NCBI GenBank assembly: GCA_030062745.1
Contig: CP099847.1
Span: 2,340,304 to 2,404,303 of the forward strand
Reading direction: 5' to 3'
DNA length: 64,000 nucleotides
Source of the DNA: Capitulum mitella
Lineage: Eukaryota > Arthropoda > Thecostraca > Pollicipedomorpha > Pollicipedidae
In this document: positions 34,505-45,340 of the stretch, in pieces
How the letters are laid out: every line of letters starts with the position of its first letter
Position numbering within the stretch: the stretch's first letter is position 1
Translations under genes and position numbers: made by a program
The notes under the pieces: model-generated
What the model saw: only the letters and a program-made list of their open reading frames with translations
What the model was told of the DNA's origin: nothing
Databases searched by the model: none

Positions 34505-34762
34505 AATATCACGTCAGACGGGGAGCACAGCAGGGAGTCCGGCGTCAGACGGGGCGCACAGCCGGCAGAGTCCGGCGTCAGACGGGGCGCACAGCCGGCA
34601 GAGTCCGGCGTCAGACGGGGCGCACAGCCGGCAGAGTCCGGCGTCAGACGACGGAACAGAGCCGACCGACTCCGGCGTCAGACGGGGAGCACAGCCAGCA
34701 GAGTCCGGCGTCAGACGACGGAACAGAGCCGACCGACTCCGGCGTCAGATGCGTAACAGAGC
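34505..34762. repeat. 33/34-bp minisatellite, about 8 copies
   Basis: Two unit types alternate: a 33-bp form (GTCAGACGGGGCGCACAGCC then GGCAGAGTCCGGC) and a 34-bp form (GTCAGACGACGGAACAGAGC then CGACCGACTCCGGC). Three identical 33-bp copies stand in a row, then the two forms alternate, suggesting recent expansion and conversion. Confidence 0.92.
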
Positions 34763-35434
34763 TGACCGAGTGCGGCCGTCGCCCCTGACCGGGCGACAAA
34801 TGCGGCGCATCAGTCGCGCCGGGGCCGCTCGGGCGACGTCGGACGGGTGGCGGCCGGTGCGGACCGTCGCGCGGCTCCCTGCCGGGCCCGGACCCGCCGA
34901 TAACATCTGGGGCTCGGCCGCGATCGCCGCCCCGAGATGGCCGCCGCCTGCCGAAGGCTCGCGCGCCGGCGGGGTCTGCGCCAAGTCGAGCGCCGTCCGG
35001 CTGCCACCGGCCGATCAGCGCGACACGCGGCGGAGCGACGAAAAAAAATAAAATACACGCCACCACATGCAGCCTAGATTTGCAGATTTGGCGACGTTTA
35101 AGCGCATTTTTCTTACAAGAAAAATGAAAGTAGCATTGTACAACCGTCAAATATAGTGTTGCTGCCCCTTTTGCGATTGCCCTAAAAAAGCGGTGCAGTC
35201 GTACGGGATGCGTAACGAGGGTAGCCCTGAGGGAATCGGGTTAACTACGTAAATGCTCTGAAGACTTCCAACAGCGGTACAAGATGAACGAGGCTCACCG
35301 CTAAAGGAACGACTGGGCCTGCATCACGAAGCCACGCATTCATTGACATCACAGTCTTTCTCTCGCGAGACGTCGCCGCCGCCGGCTGTGATCGAGTGGC
35401 TCCCTGCAGTGAAGCGGATGCAGATGTGTGCCGT

Positions 35435-35605
35435 GGGCAGGGCGTGTCACCCAGGCGCTGCCACCGGTCAGGGAGCCAGGTCACTAACTGCAACTGCCGG
35501 TCAAATCACTGACTGCGGCCACCGATCGGGTCACATTGACCGCGACCGCCGGTCAGGGGGTCAGGTCACCGCTACGGCCGCCGGTCGGGGGGCCGGGTCA
35601 CGGCG
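35435..35605. repeat. Degenerate minisatellite, about 33-35 bp unit
   Basis: Units of the form GCCACCGGTCAGGGAGCCAG plus GTCACTAACTGC recur about five times with substitutions (ACCGATCGGGTCACATTGACC, CGCCGGTCAGGGGGTCAGGTCACC). Confidence 0.6.
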
Positions 35606-37529
35606 TCCGTCAGGCGGGCCTGACAGGGCGCACCCTCCAGACGGAAGCGCTCCGTGCATGTTGATGCGACTGCACGGTCAGAGGCGTCCGGCCGCTGGAG
35701 CGCGTGGGAACTGGGCGGCGATACTCTGCACTGTTGCAGAGCGTATGTGATTTGCAGGCGGGCCTCGGTGGCGGGCCGCCCCCCCCCCCGCCCGCCATCA
35801 TAGCGCGTGCCCGCTGTTATGGTTCGAGGATAAAGAAAACGCGGACTGACAGCGTCCCGCTCATGCCATAAACAAAGATGGACTTGCGGTCGAAAATGAT
35901 ATGTTTAGGGCACAAACGAAAGTGAACAACAAAGAACTCGCAACAGAACGTTTGCAATGTGGCGTTCTGGAAACACAAGCCAGCTTCAGCCTTGTAAATG
36001 AATTCCTGGTCGCAGCTGGAGTTGACTCAGGACGCATCTTGGCTGATCTACACAATGATCAGTACATTCTTTGTTCTTTGAAACGAAGGCACTCCTCGGG
36101 ATTCAAACTTGTGTGAACCCACTCACTGTTTCGTGCTATCAGTGATCTCTGAAATGCGTCCGACACAATTGTCATTTGTAATGCAGCAGGCTTTCCAAGA
36201 CAATAAGCATCGCGAAAGCGTTTATCCTAAAAAAGGGGTGCACCAAGTTTTTTCGTAGGCATTGGACCATCACGCATAAAAGATTCATAAAGGATCAAAA
36301 ACTGAAAAGTACAAATTGAAATACCTCTGCAGCTAGGTGATCGTATCTCTTTGCAGTCGGACTGATATGCTGTAATAACACTAGTATCGTCTAGTAATCT
36401 CTTTCCTGCAGCTGGCATTTTTGTAAGATGGCCGACTTCACACATCAAAGGTTAGTGAGACTGGTCCAGGACTCTATCTAAAAAAAGCACCCTGAGGCTT
36501 GTCAAATTCCGATGAAAGTAAGACCATTGCCGTTCTCCACCAGAAATGCGTGCACCAGATATGTGCCTAATTGGATATCAGGCCTCTCGTCATCGAATGG
36601 CATTCTCCGGTGCTGAATGCACTTCGTCTTCCGCAAAAGAATACCAGAGGTTTACCGAATGTTGGGTTACCAACGCTTTTGGCAGGTAATAGCAAAACAA
36701 AGGGGATGTCGCAAGTGCCAAATTACAGGGGCTTGTTGGTTTGATGTTCGATTGAACACAGCTGAAAGAGGAAAGACAATTTCTTTCGCAAGAGACCGCA
36801 AGTCGTCATTTTTGACAGAATTGACCATTATGCACAGAGTTCTAGCAAAAGCGTAGGCTTGACCACCGGCAGTTAATCTGAAAAACGAGGCAACGCCTAG
36901 TCGTTCGTTTTCCCGTCATAAATCAATCTGAAGTATGCCACACAATTCTCCCATAACAGTGGAGCCAGCTCAGAAAACATGCCAAGTGAAGAAATGAAGT
37001 GGTTTACCGATGATCAATGCAGAAACCAGGACATGAATTTGATCATCGCTGTATAACTATCCGAGAACATCTAGAATAGGGCATCAATGACCATTAAGTT
37101 TGCTACTGGGCCTGTGTTTTCCTATCACAAGCATTACGGCGAAAGCCCGCAAATAAGAGCTTTTATTTTTCCTGGAATTCGATCGCATAATCGTTTCTTC
37201 TGACAGAAAGAAGGCAAATTCTTCACTGGTTTGTCAATAGAATATTGCTTTAGGCATCTCGCAATGATTGAACGTAGAAGTCTCTTGGAGTTGGTCACGT
37301 AGCAAAAAGCCATTTTCATTTGGGCCTTCAGGGGCCTCCAGAACGCCAAGAAACAATATGAGCAAAGCAAAACTACACAACGGCGCAACGGAATCGGGAA
37401 GTGTCATCTTGTCGGAAAAAACAAGACCAAGCGGCAAGATTTTCATCGAAACTGAATACCGGTCCGTCCCCATCGCTCCCTAGTCGTTCATTCCCTTTCA
37501 TTCAAAGGTGTTGCTACCCTTATAGTCCC

Positions 37530-37680
37530 TCTGGAATCCTTTCTCTCCCCCTCCTCTCTCTCTTTCTTCCTTCCCTTCTCTTTCTCACTCCCCTCGCTCT
37601 TCCCCATTCCTCCCTTCCCTTCATTTTCCTCTCTTCAAATACAAAGTTCTCACTCTCTCCCCTTCCGTCTTCCTCTATTC
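37530..37680. repeat. CT-rich (polypyrimidine) tract
   Basis: The plus strand is about 150 bp of C and T with few purines (CCCTCTTCC, TCTCTTTCTTCC). It is low-complexity sequence. Confidence 0.6.
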
Positions 37681-39329
37681 TTTGGCAGCCAAACAACATA
37701 GGAACTCACTGTCAAAATTTCCATCAGCTACACTATCAATCATTCACACTACATTACCAGTAATCAAAACGGGACTAGAGAACTTCAGTGGAAGCAAGTT
37801 GCTCGCTGGCGAAGTTCTGGCAGACAACTCTGAACATCATTAACACGCAATCAATGCAAGAGATAACGGGGCCCAAACTAATACACCTTGTGCGAGTAAT
37901 AATCTGTATTTCCACAAGGGGTTGCGGAATACGTACGGGACATAGGTTAAGGCAATTCCGTTTTTTTTTTTTTCGTTCGACGTAGTTATCTAAAATTTTT
38001 TTATTTCCTCTTGGTACCTGTCTCTCAATTTTCTTACTTCTCCAACCTAAATTCGTGTGTAAGCACAATGGTTAACAATTCTTCTTTTCAGCGGTTCCGC
38101 ATAATTGGAGACACGTTTATATTAAACAGAGACATTAAACGAGACATTCTGAAATTTTACCGCATAGCCATTGAAACTATTTAGTTGTGGGGGCTTCGAA
38201 CGATGTTGCCTTGCAAACCAAACGTCAGCTTTATTTCTCAGCAAACAATCAAAATAATTATACTGTACATGAAATTTCATAAAACCAAACACATGCTTCA
38301 ATGAAGGCAAAACGAGGCGCGGAGCGGTGGCTGATTTCGTCATCATGAAATCAATCTATCTAGTCCCAAAGTAGCGCCTTCTGCGTCATTCTCCAACTGT
38401 GCGACCCCTCCGTGCACACTTGTTGGCCGCTGCTGGTGCGTGAGTCGTCACTGTCGCCCACGGCGTGACGGCTCGGCGCGCTCTGTCGCGGATGGATGTG
38501 ACGGCCGCCGCCGGGACGCGTCTGGTCGGGCGGTCCGCTGTGTCCGCCGGCGGCAGACCGCCGCGACACCTCGCCAGTGACGACCCCGGCGCGGTCTGTC
38601 TCAGGGACGTCTCTCGCTGGGGGGAGGGAGGGAGGGAGGCGGAGGGGAAACACAGTGTGCGCTGTTTAGTATATGTATGCACAGGGACAGCTTCGGAGTT
38701 TCTGGACGGGGGGATGCGGTTTTGGTGGTCAGTCTCCAACTAGTTTTCGGACCGCCTGAATGACCCTTCTGAGCATTTTCACTTATTAGAGTGAGGAAAA
38801 GAGAAGGACATCCCATTCAGATTTGTCCCTGATCGGGGTACGATGCTGACGCCTAGGATGCCGTGGATGTTGTCCAGGTGGTCAGTCGTCATCAAGAGGA
38901 CCTTGAGTCCTTGTGAATGCCCACGTTTCATCGGAGGGGTTTGTGCATCGAGGCTGCCTGTCATCCTGACGGGAAAGACAGTATGAAACTTGCTGAGCTC
39001 TTGTCGACGAAGGGCAAAACTGCTATTGTCACGGAGTTCTCGCACATAACACCAAGAACCCCGTCCCCGGATTACTAGGTTATTTCCGGTTGACGTGGAG
39101 CTGGTGTTTATCCAAGCAGTCGGACCTGCAGAAACGGTTCAGCGTCCGAATAAATCATTAATATTGTTCGTCCGACGGGCGGTCGTTCAAGCGCGTGAAC
39201 ACCCTGAATGGTTATCGGAGTGCCCTCGAGCTGAGGTTTGAAATGATCGGGATTGAAAACGGCCCACTGGCCGTTCGCGAGCATGCACGTTTTCGGCGCG
39301 GCCGGGGAAGCGTGCGCAGGTGGTTCCGC

Positions 39330-39542
39330 GGGCGTAGTCAGGATTTCGCCACGAAGCGAGTCAGGACAAACCGAACCCCTCCCCCAACCGAAAACGCCGG
39401 TTTTTGGCCACTCTGTTTTCGAGATCCGAAATGTTTGGTGTTTCACTTTTGGTGTGCAAGGGAACGTCAATTTTTTAACCCGAAGGGTTGGAGCATGGCC
39501 CCGTTACGCCCCGCTTGCCGTTCCTTTGGCCACGCCCCTGGA
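39330..39542. mobile_element. Second MITE-like element, same terminal family
   Basis: The left end reads GGGCGTAGTCAGGATTTC and the right end, read from the other strand, GGGGCGTGGCCAAAGGAAC. Both share the GGCGTRGYCARR core with the element at 32589-32840. Flanks TGGTTCCG (39321-39328) and TGGTTTCG (39543-39550) look like a diverged target duplication. It is about 213 bp, non-coding, and has C-rich and G-rich strings inside the ends. Confidence 0.55.
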
Positions 39543-39859
39543 TGGTTTCGACGGGAGTATTGAGATCATGTGCCCTAGAACATTATCAGAGTGAGAGTTC
39601 CAACTGGCAGGTGGCCGTAGCCTTGTTATCAAGACACATCGGTGCCTGTAGCATGACAACCAGCTGAAAAATTAAAATCAGGTGGGTAGTGTGTTCATCC
39701 GAGCTGGTTCTTCTAATGAACACATACGACACGAAATACCTCAAGCTGATAGTTGCGAAAGAATACATTTTGAGTCACGTTGTAGTACATAGAATCACAC
39801 GTTTTATAAAAGCGATAGCCTTATCCAAATCTGAATGTCTGTTTCTAAAACTGAACAGT

Positions 39860-39862
<3 letters not shown>

Positions 39863-39896
<34 letters not shown>

Positions 39897-39913
39897 TAGA
39901 TAGATAGATAGAT
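39863..39913. repeat. Compound microsatellite (TA)n(TAGA)n
   Basis: About 16 TA repeats followed by about 5 TAGA repeats. Confidence 0.95.
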
Positions 39914-40636
39914 ATACACGTATGGCCGAATATATTTTTTGGATTGTTGGTGTAAACATGTGAACTGTAAGTGCTCGTACATCTAATAAGACGTAAAACA
40001 ACTGAGAAAGTTCCATGTCAATTGCTCTTGGCATCTAATTGCATCCACAGCAGTTCTTTAACGACTTTTCGCGGCCCTCTTTTGTGATGGTAAACATTTC
40101 CGAAGGCAAGCAGCCAGCCTAATGCTCTACACGACACAGAAGCATTGCCGACTAATGGAATCCAACAGCAGACTTGGCACAGATCAGCCTGGTACGAAAC
40201 TCACGCTGAAAATGGCAGCCATTGTTTGTCCAACGTCAGAACCGTTCCAAAACAATGAAATCCGGACGGGCTGACGTCCGGTCGTGACGTCACAGCGACT
40301 CTCTCAGCTCGCTACTCTAAATCTCCAGTGACAGGCCGGGCGGTTGCTGCAACCCGCCGCCGACATATTTCGTCGGATGTGTGGCCGCGCGGAGGCGACC
40401 CCCCGCCCCCCTCCCGGCCACGTGCGGCGATCCTCTGACGTCACGACGACCCGGGGCGCGGCCCGGCAGCTGTCGGCTCAGACCAGACCAGACCAAACCA
40501 GACCAGGCCGGGTCAGGTCGGCCGGCTCGCGTCGGCCGGTCGGTTGTCGGGATCGATGGGCGCGCGGCCGCCGCCAGCCGGTCTCACCGATACGGACGCA
40601 GCTGCCGCCGCCGGGCCGGGCCGGGCCGGCCACTAC

Positions 40637-40791
40637 AGGAGACCGGCAGGGGCACATCCACAGGGCTGGCGGTTTAGGAGACCGGCAGGGGCACACCCAC
40701 GGCGCTGGCGGTGTAGGAGACCGGCAGGACCACACCCACAGAGCTGATTGTCCACGAGACCAGAGGGACCACGTCCACTAGGCCGGCATCG
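40637..40791. repeat. 39-bp tandem repeat, 4 copies
   Basis: Copies begin with AGGAGACCGGCAGGGGCACA at 40637, 40676 and 40715, with a diverged fourth (ACGAGACCAGAGGGACCACG) at 40754. The period is exactly 39 bp, so each frame stays in phase, but no protein role is suggested. Confidence 0.85.
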
Positions 40792-41248
40792 GAAGTGGAC
40801 GAGGTCGGACCTTTGCCGTCGTTAACAGAAGATGCGCTGGGCCGAACGCCAAGTCCAGGGCCTGAGGGGACTGGGTTGGAGAGGACTGGGCTGCGAACTG
40901 ACCGCCAGCGCCATCGACGATGCACGTGTAGAGGACTAGCTGAACTAGACTCTCGCAAAAGAACACGGATGCATGCAAAAGCAATAAACGACTTTCTTCT
41001 GCAATGGCTGTTTCTATTCCAAAAATTAGTCCGAGCGCCTCGAAAAAGGCTGGTTTTGGGATTAGAGTCCAAGCTAAACCAAGCTTGCCGCCGGGGCCGG
41101 ACTCCCCAGCAAGTGTTTCGCAATATGGGGTAATTTTGATCCAGGCACCGAACAGGATGGCGATGGAGGATCTTTGTCGTGCCGTGCAACTCTGCAGTGC
41201 AGCCGGTCCGCGACCGGCTGACCATTCCGGTCTCGGTCCAAAGACACG

Positions 41249-41321
41249 AGTCCGTTCTGGGACTCGAACCCAGCTGGCACCGGACACTGTCGTCCACCTC
41301 TTTCCACCAGGCCACGTAAGC
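41249..41321 (-). repeat. tRNA-derived sequence, probable SINE head or tRNA pseudogene
   Basis: The minus strand has an A-box-like TGGCCTGGTGG (41314-41304) and a perfect B box GGTTCGAGTCC (41270-41260) 44 bases apart, the spacing of a real tRNA. The D stem (GCCT with AGGT) and the T stem (CTGGG with CCCAG) are intact. The acceptor stem does not pair and the anticodon arm has a short 6-base loop, so this is not a working tRNA gene. A tRNA-derived SINE whose body extends to lower coordinates, perhaps to about 40980, would fit. I could not define a tail or target duplication. Confidence 0.6.
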
Positions 41322-41776
41322 ATGAGCCATTGACCAAAATCTAACAGACTTGATTTCTGATACGTAATTTCGTAGCTACACGTTCTCAGAAAGGGTTGTT
41401 AGAGCGCATTGTTGAATGGCGCAGCGAGCAATTCATAGTTGACATCCGTTGTTAACCAAACTAGTGATGAAACGTTGAATGCAGTGCATCAGTTACTAAA
41501 CTCGTCTTTTGATCATCATCTGTCAGAGGTTTCTGCTCCCTCATTAGACGGGCACAAGCAAAATTCCGCTCCCATGTTTTCTCTGGGACGCTTCCATGTC
41601 ACGTCAAAATGCAACATCGAATTCCAGGCGGAGATAGCTAAGCCACAGGCATGTGGAAAACAGTGACAAGACTGCCAAAAATCTGTCGACGAATCTTAAG
41701 CCCTTCCTATATAAAGCATGGCCCCAAGTCGTTCATCACAAATCGGTATTGAATTCGCTGACTTGGCCAGCTGAGT

Positions 41777-41881
41777 CATTTTGACGATGAAGCGTGCCTG
41801 GAAGCTCCGGAAAAGGGTGCTGAGACGCCATTTTGACGATGAAGCGTGTTTCGCAAGCTCCGGAAAAGGGTGCCGAGGCGT
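41777..41881. repeat. Tandem duplication of about 52-54 bp
   Basis: CATTTTGACGATGAAGCGTG occurs twice in a row, each followed by AGCTCCGGAAAAGGGTGC and GAG(A/G)CG. The two copies differ at a few positions. Confidence 0.85.
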
Positions 41882-44800
41882 CGCGCCGCGCTTCGGCCCG
41901 GTCCAGGATCGGTCGATAACGCGTGGGAAAGGCACCATCGCCTCGCCTCCTGTGAAATTTACACACTCGTCCATCGCCGGACCAGCCCGGTTAAACATTA
42001 CGTCGCCATGAATTCGGCGACGGGAACCTGCACGCCCCTCGCGGCCGACACTGAAGGAAATGCTCCGAGAGGGTGCCGGGCCTTCCCGGCAGACCGTCAG
42101 CGAAGACAGCGCCGGCCGGCAGCGGCTCCATTCGGCCGATTCTGGTGAGTCGCGAGGCTGGAAATCCTGTTTGCTGCAGTACGATGTACACGACGACACT
42201 ACTGGGAACCGCAACCGCACTTCGCTGCCTCATCTGCGCCGCCTGTGGCGTGTAGTTTAAGAAGGCGTGGAGCAACAGGTAAGGGCAACAGTGTGACGGC
42301 CGTCCGCCATCATTCCTTTGGTGGAACTGCACGCGCTCCAGCCGCAAAAAGCGGGCGCACCGTTCATCTCGGGGCGAGGCCGCCTGTTGGTTTTCTTAAA
42401 TGCATCCTGACAGCGGCCTCGTGCATCCACCACGCTGGCGTTTGACCAACTGTCCCGGGTGCATTTTTCAAGTCAGTCAGCCTGGGTATTTCCATTCGAG
42501 GCCGGCGCGATCACCGACGGACATGATAGCACGGTAAACTAATGGTATTTCGGCGGTCTGCACGTGCTGTGATAATCTGCATCCGCTGTGTGCCCCTCTG
42601 CAGTACTGCTGCTGATAGGTCGAGGCCTCCCTCGTTTATGAGCAACGCGTGGAGGCCGTTATATATCCATTATAACTTTTCCGCAATTCCCAACTATGGG
42701 ATCATGAGTCTTGCTTGCGTGAAAACATCCTCAGCCATGTTCTCTTTATCCCGACGCTGCTTCCGTCTTGCTATTTCCGCAATCCCTCCAGTGCAGGGCC
42801 CGTTACAGCTCACATCTTTCCGCCGTCCCGCGACGTCAACCGCACAATGGCATTACAGGAGACTGACCCCGCCCGGGCCGGGGAGGGGACTCCACGTCGA
42901 CGGACCGGGTCAGCTCCGTCGCCGCGACGGGAGACGTCGCCCCGTGACGCCGTGACGGCCGGCGCGCGCGTGACGTCGGCGGCGGCGGCCGGGGCCGGGC
43001 CGGAGCGGACGGCGATCGCCGACCGATAGGGTCGCCTCTCAACATAAATCAGCCGCTGAATACGAACGCTCCGGCTAATCCGGCCCGTAAATTAAGCCGG
43101 CGTACTATAGGCCCGGCCGCAGAGCGGGCCGCCGGCCGCCGCCGCAGCCGCCCGCCGCCGCCTCAATGGGCCCGGATAAGTGTGCCGGGCAGGTGCACGC
43201 CGGCCGTGATGGACGTCGCGGCAGGTGAGGCCGTGCCTGCGCCCGGAGACCGGTCACAGAGCCGTGCAGGCCGCGGCCCGGCGCCGCCGCCGCCCGCCGG
43301 CCCGCCCGAAGGTCATCTTTTCCGGAGGGTCACCGCTGAAGCGGTCACAGCCGTCCCGTGACGTGGCCCCGTCTGTGGACTGACGGATGACGGAGTGGAA
43401 CCGAACGGGCGTTTCCCAGTTGAAAACGTTAACGGCGCTCGCTGAGGACCGTGATGCAATACGACGGTTTGGCAAAAACTAGATGAGATGTCTCGAAATT
43501 CATCATGTCAGCGATGCCGTCGCATTACAGTTGCAAACCAGGCAAAGAGAAAAGACAAAAGTTCTTTGAAGAATGCGAAGTCTAAATGAATAATTTCGAA
43601 GATTCTTCTTTTGATCTAAACCCAACCTGACTCAGTAAACCACATTTTATAAACAAAAGGTAAACCACTTATCCCTTCTTTGATGAAGATACATTTGCAT
43701 ATCGAAAGCATTCTCAAGTTGGGTCTCGTATACATGAAAGCAAAAAGGATGTGTGTATTGCGTACACAAATTTCAAATCATCATGGAGGAAGTTTGGCCC
43801 AATTTTAGGAGGCTGTCATTTCCGCTGTGGAGAGGAATAAATAACAACGACATTGCTCTACAGACCCCTCCAAACCGCACGAGTCTAAACCAATTCATCC
43901 TCCGACCTCAATGGCGGCATTTCCTTTTCCCTTCTACCTCAGTTTATCAACGTTTCCCGACACCAAGCCGCCATCTGCATTCCGTCGCAGTGCTTGCAGT
44001 GTACGGACGGCACCGCGCCCCTTAAGCAGCCGCGGTTGATATATGAGGCACACGGCCCACCCAGCCGGAGCCGTCCCGTTTCCACACCTGTCACCCTCTC
44101 CCAGGTGGGACACCTCTCAGAGCCAGAGCGCGACGTCCTCAGTCACCTGTCGCAGCTTACCGCCAACATGGACGCCACTCGGGCGCCAGCGAGACCGGGA
44201 ATAGGCGAATCAACGTCGGACCGTTCTGGTCGTCACTCCGGCCAAAGCCCAAAACGGATCGTTCGGACTTGAACGCTGTCAAAACTATCGGTCACTAAAA
44301 GTCGTTCTGGCTCCGGTGCAAATTACTCCAGGCAAAAAAGTCGTGATCACCGGCGCCTAAATATTATTAATCGTCCCCCGAAAATCCTGGCCGCTCCTTC
44401 CTGCGATTCCTGCCCTAATGATACATGAAATTCGCTGATAAATGATGGCAAATTAACTTAATGACAGCGCCTTAATTTATCTTTGGTACGTAAATACCAA
44501 AGCAGCCATCGGCGCGGGGACATTACTCTCTGGTTCCGGCCGACTGTGCGAAGTCGGCTGCAGAGGCGTCTGGCTCGGGCGGCCCGGTCAACTGACCGGC
44601 GCTCCGGAGAGGATTCGGCAGGCGCCCGGCCGCCCGGCCGCCCGGCCCTGACACGGTGCTCCGTCCGTTTTCCAGGGCGCACACAATGCGAGCGGCCGGC
44701 GCAAAAATGGACGCCGCCGCGGCCTGACGTCAGCGGCGAGCGCCGGCGGCGCCGTGTGACATCACTGACCGCGGTGCCGGCGGGCGCGGCCTACGGTCGA

Positions 44801-45340
44801 CCCCCCGTCCGGCGCCGCGGCCGGCGGCGGCTCGTGCTGCGGCCTGTCAGACCGGGGCGGCCGGCCGGCGGCCCGCAGACCGCACCGTCCCGCGTCGCGG
44901 CCGCAGCGCCGCAGAGTCGTGTCACCGCGAGCGGCAGATACGCAGAACACGCGGCCCGCGGCTGCGCCGGCTGACGTGTCCCCCGTCAGAATGGCTTTTT
45001 AGAAAGGGAGCTCGGCCGCGCGGAGTCCGGCAGAGAAAAAGGCCGCCATTTGCTTGCAGACATGCCAGGGCCAGTTCGATCGCCGCTTCGAACACGCCAT
45101 CGACGGGCGTCGTTTTTGCGCCGATAATCGCATGTTCCTGGCGTGCCGGACGATGCGATGCGCGTCTTTTTGCCAACACGGCCCGTTTGAATTAGCATAA
45201 TGCTCGTCCCCCGCGTCGCCGGCCGCCAATTATTCGTGATCTTCCGACAGCTGCCGTTCTTGGCTGCGGGGAACGGCTTGGTGCCCTGACCGGTCCCATC
45301 GGGCCTGTCATCGACGGGAATGGCGCGGTGCTTGCACAAT

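Larger units (their letters stand above)
35061..38380. other. Mostly AT-richer unassigned block
   Basis: Apart from the repeat at 35435-35605 and a C-run at 35779-35788, this stretch shows no gene I recognise. A plus-strand polypyrimidine tract lies at 37530-37680 and a T-run at 37960-37972. Short frames on both strands (for example 36617-36856 plus, 37134-37388 minus) resemble nothing known. Confidence 0.4.
38381..40230. other. Unassigned block containing a MITE-like element and a microsatellite
   Basis: A GC-rich island at 38395-38650 is followed by balanced sequence. Besides the element at 39330-39542 and the TA/TAGA microsatellite, nothing was recognised. Confidence 0.4.
40231..45340. 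other. Mixed block of GC-rich islands, no gene recognised
   Basis: GC-rich islands at 40240-40920, 42830-43330 and 44510-45000 are separated by AT-richer stretches (43470-43760, 44280-44480). It contains the 39-bp repeat, the tRNA-like element and a 55-bp duplication. Open frames in the GC-rich islands look compositional. Confidence 0.4.

Noticed and set aside
36050-36120. B-box-like GTTTGAATCCC on the minus strand
   Set aside because: No A box at tRNA spacing and no pairing arms.
41249-41321. Functional tRNA gene
   Set aside because: The D and T arms fit, but the acceptor stem does not pair and the anticodon arm is irregular.
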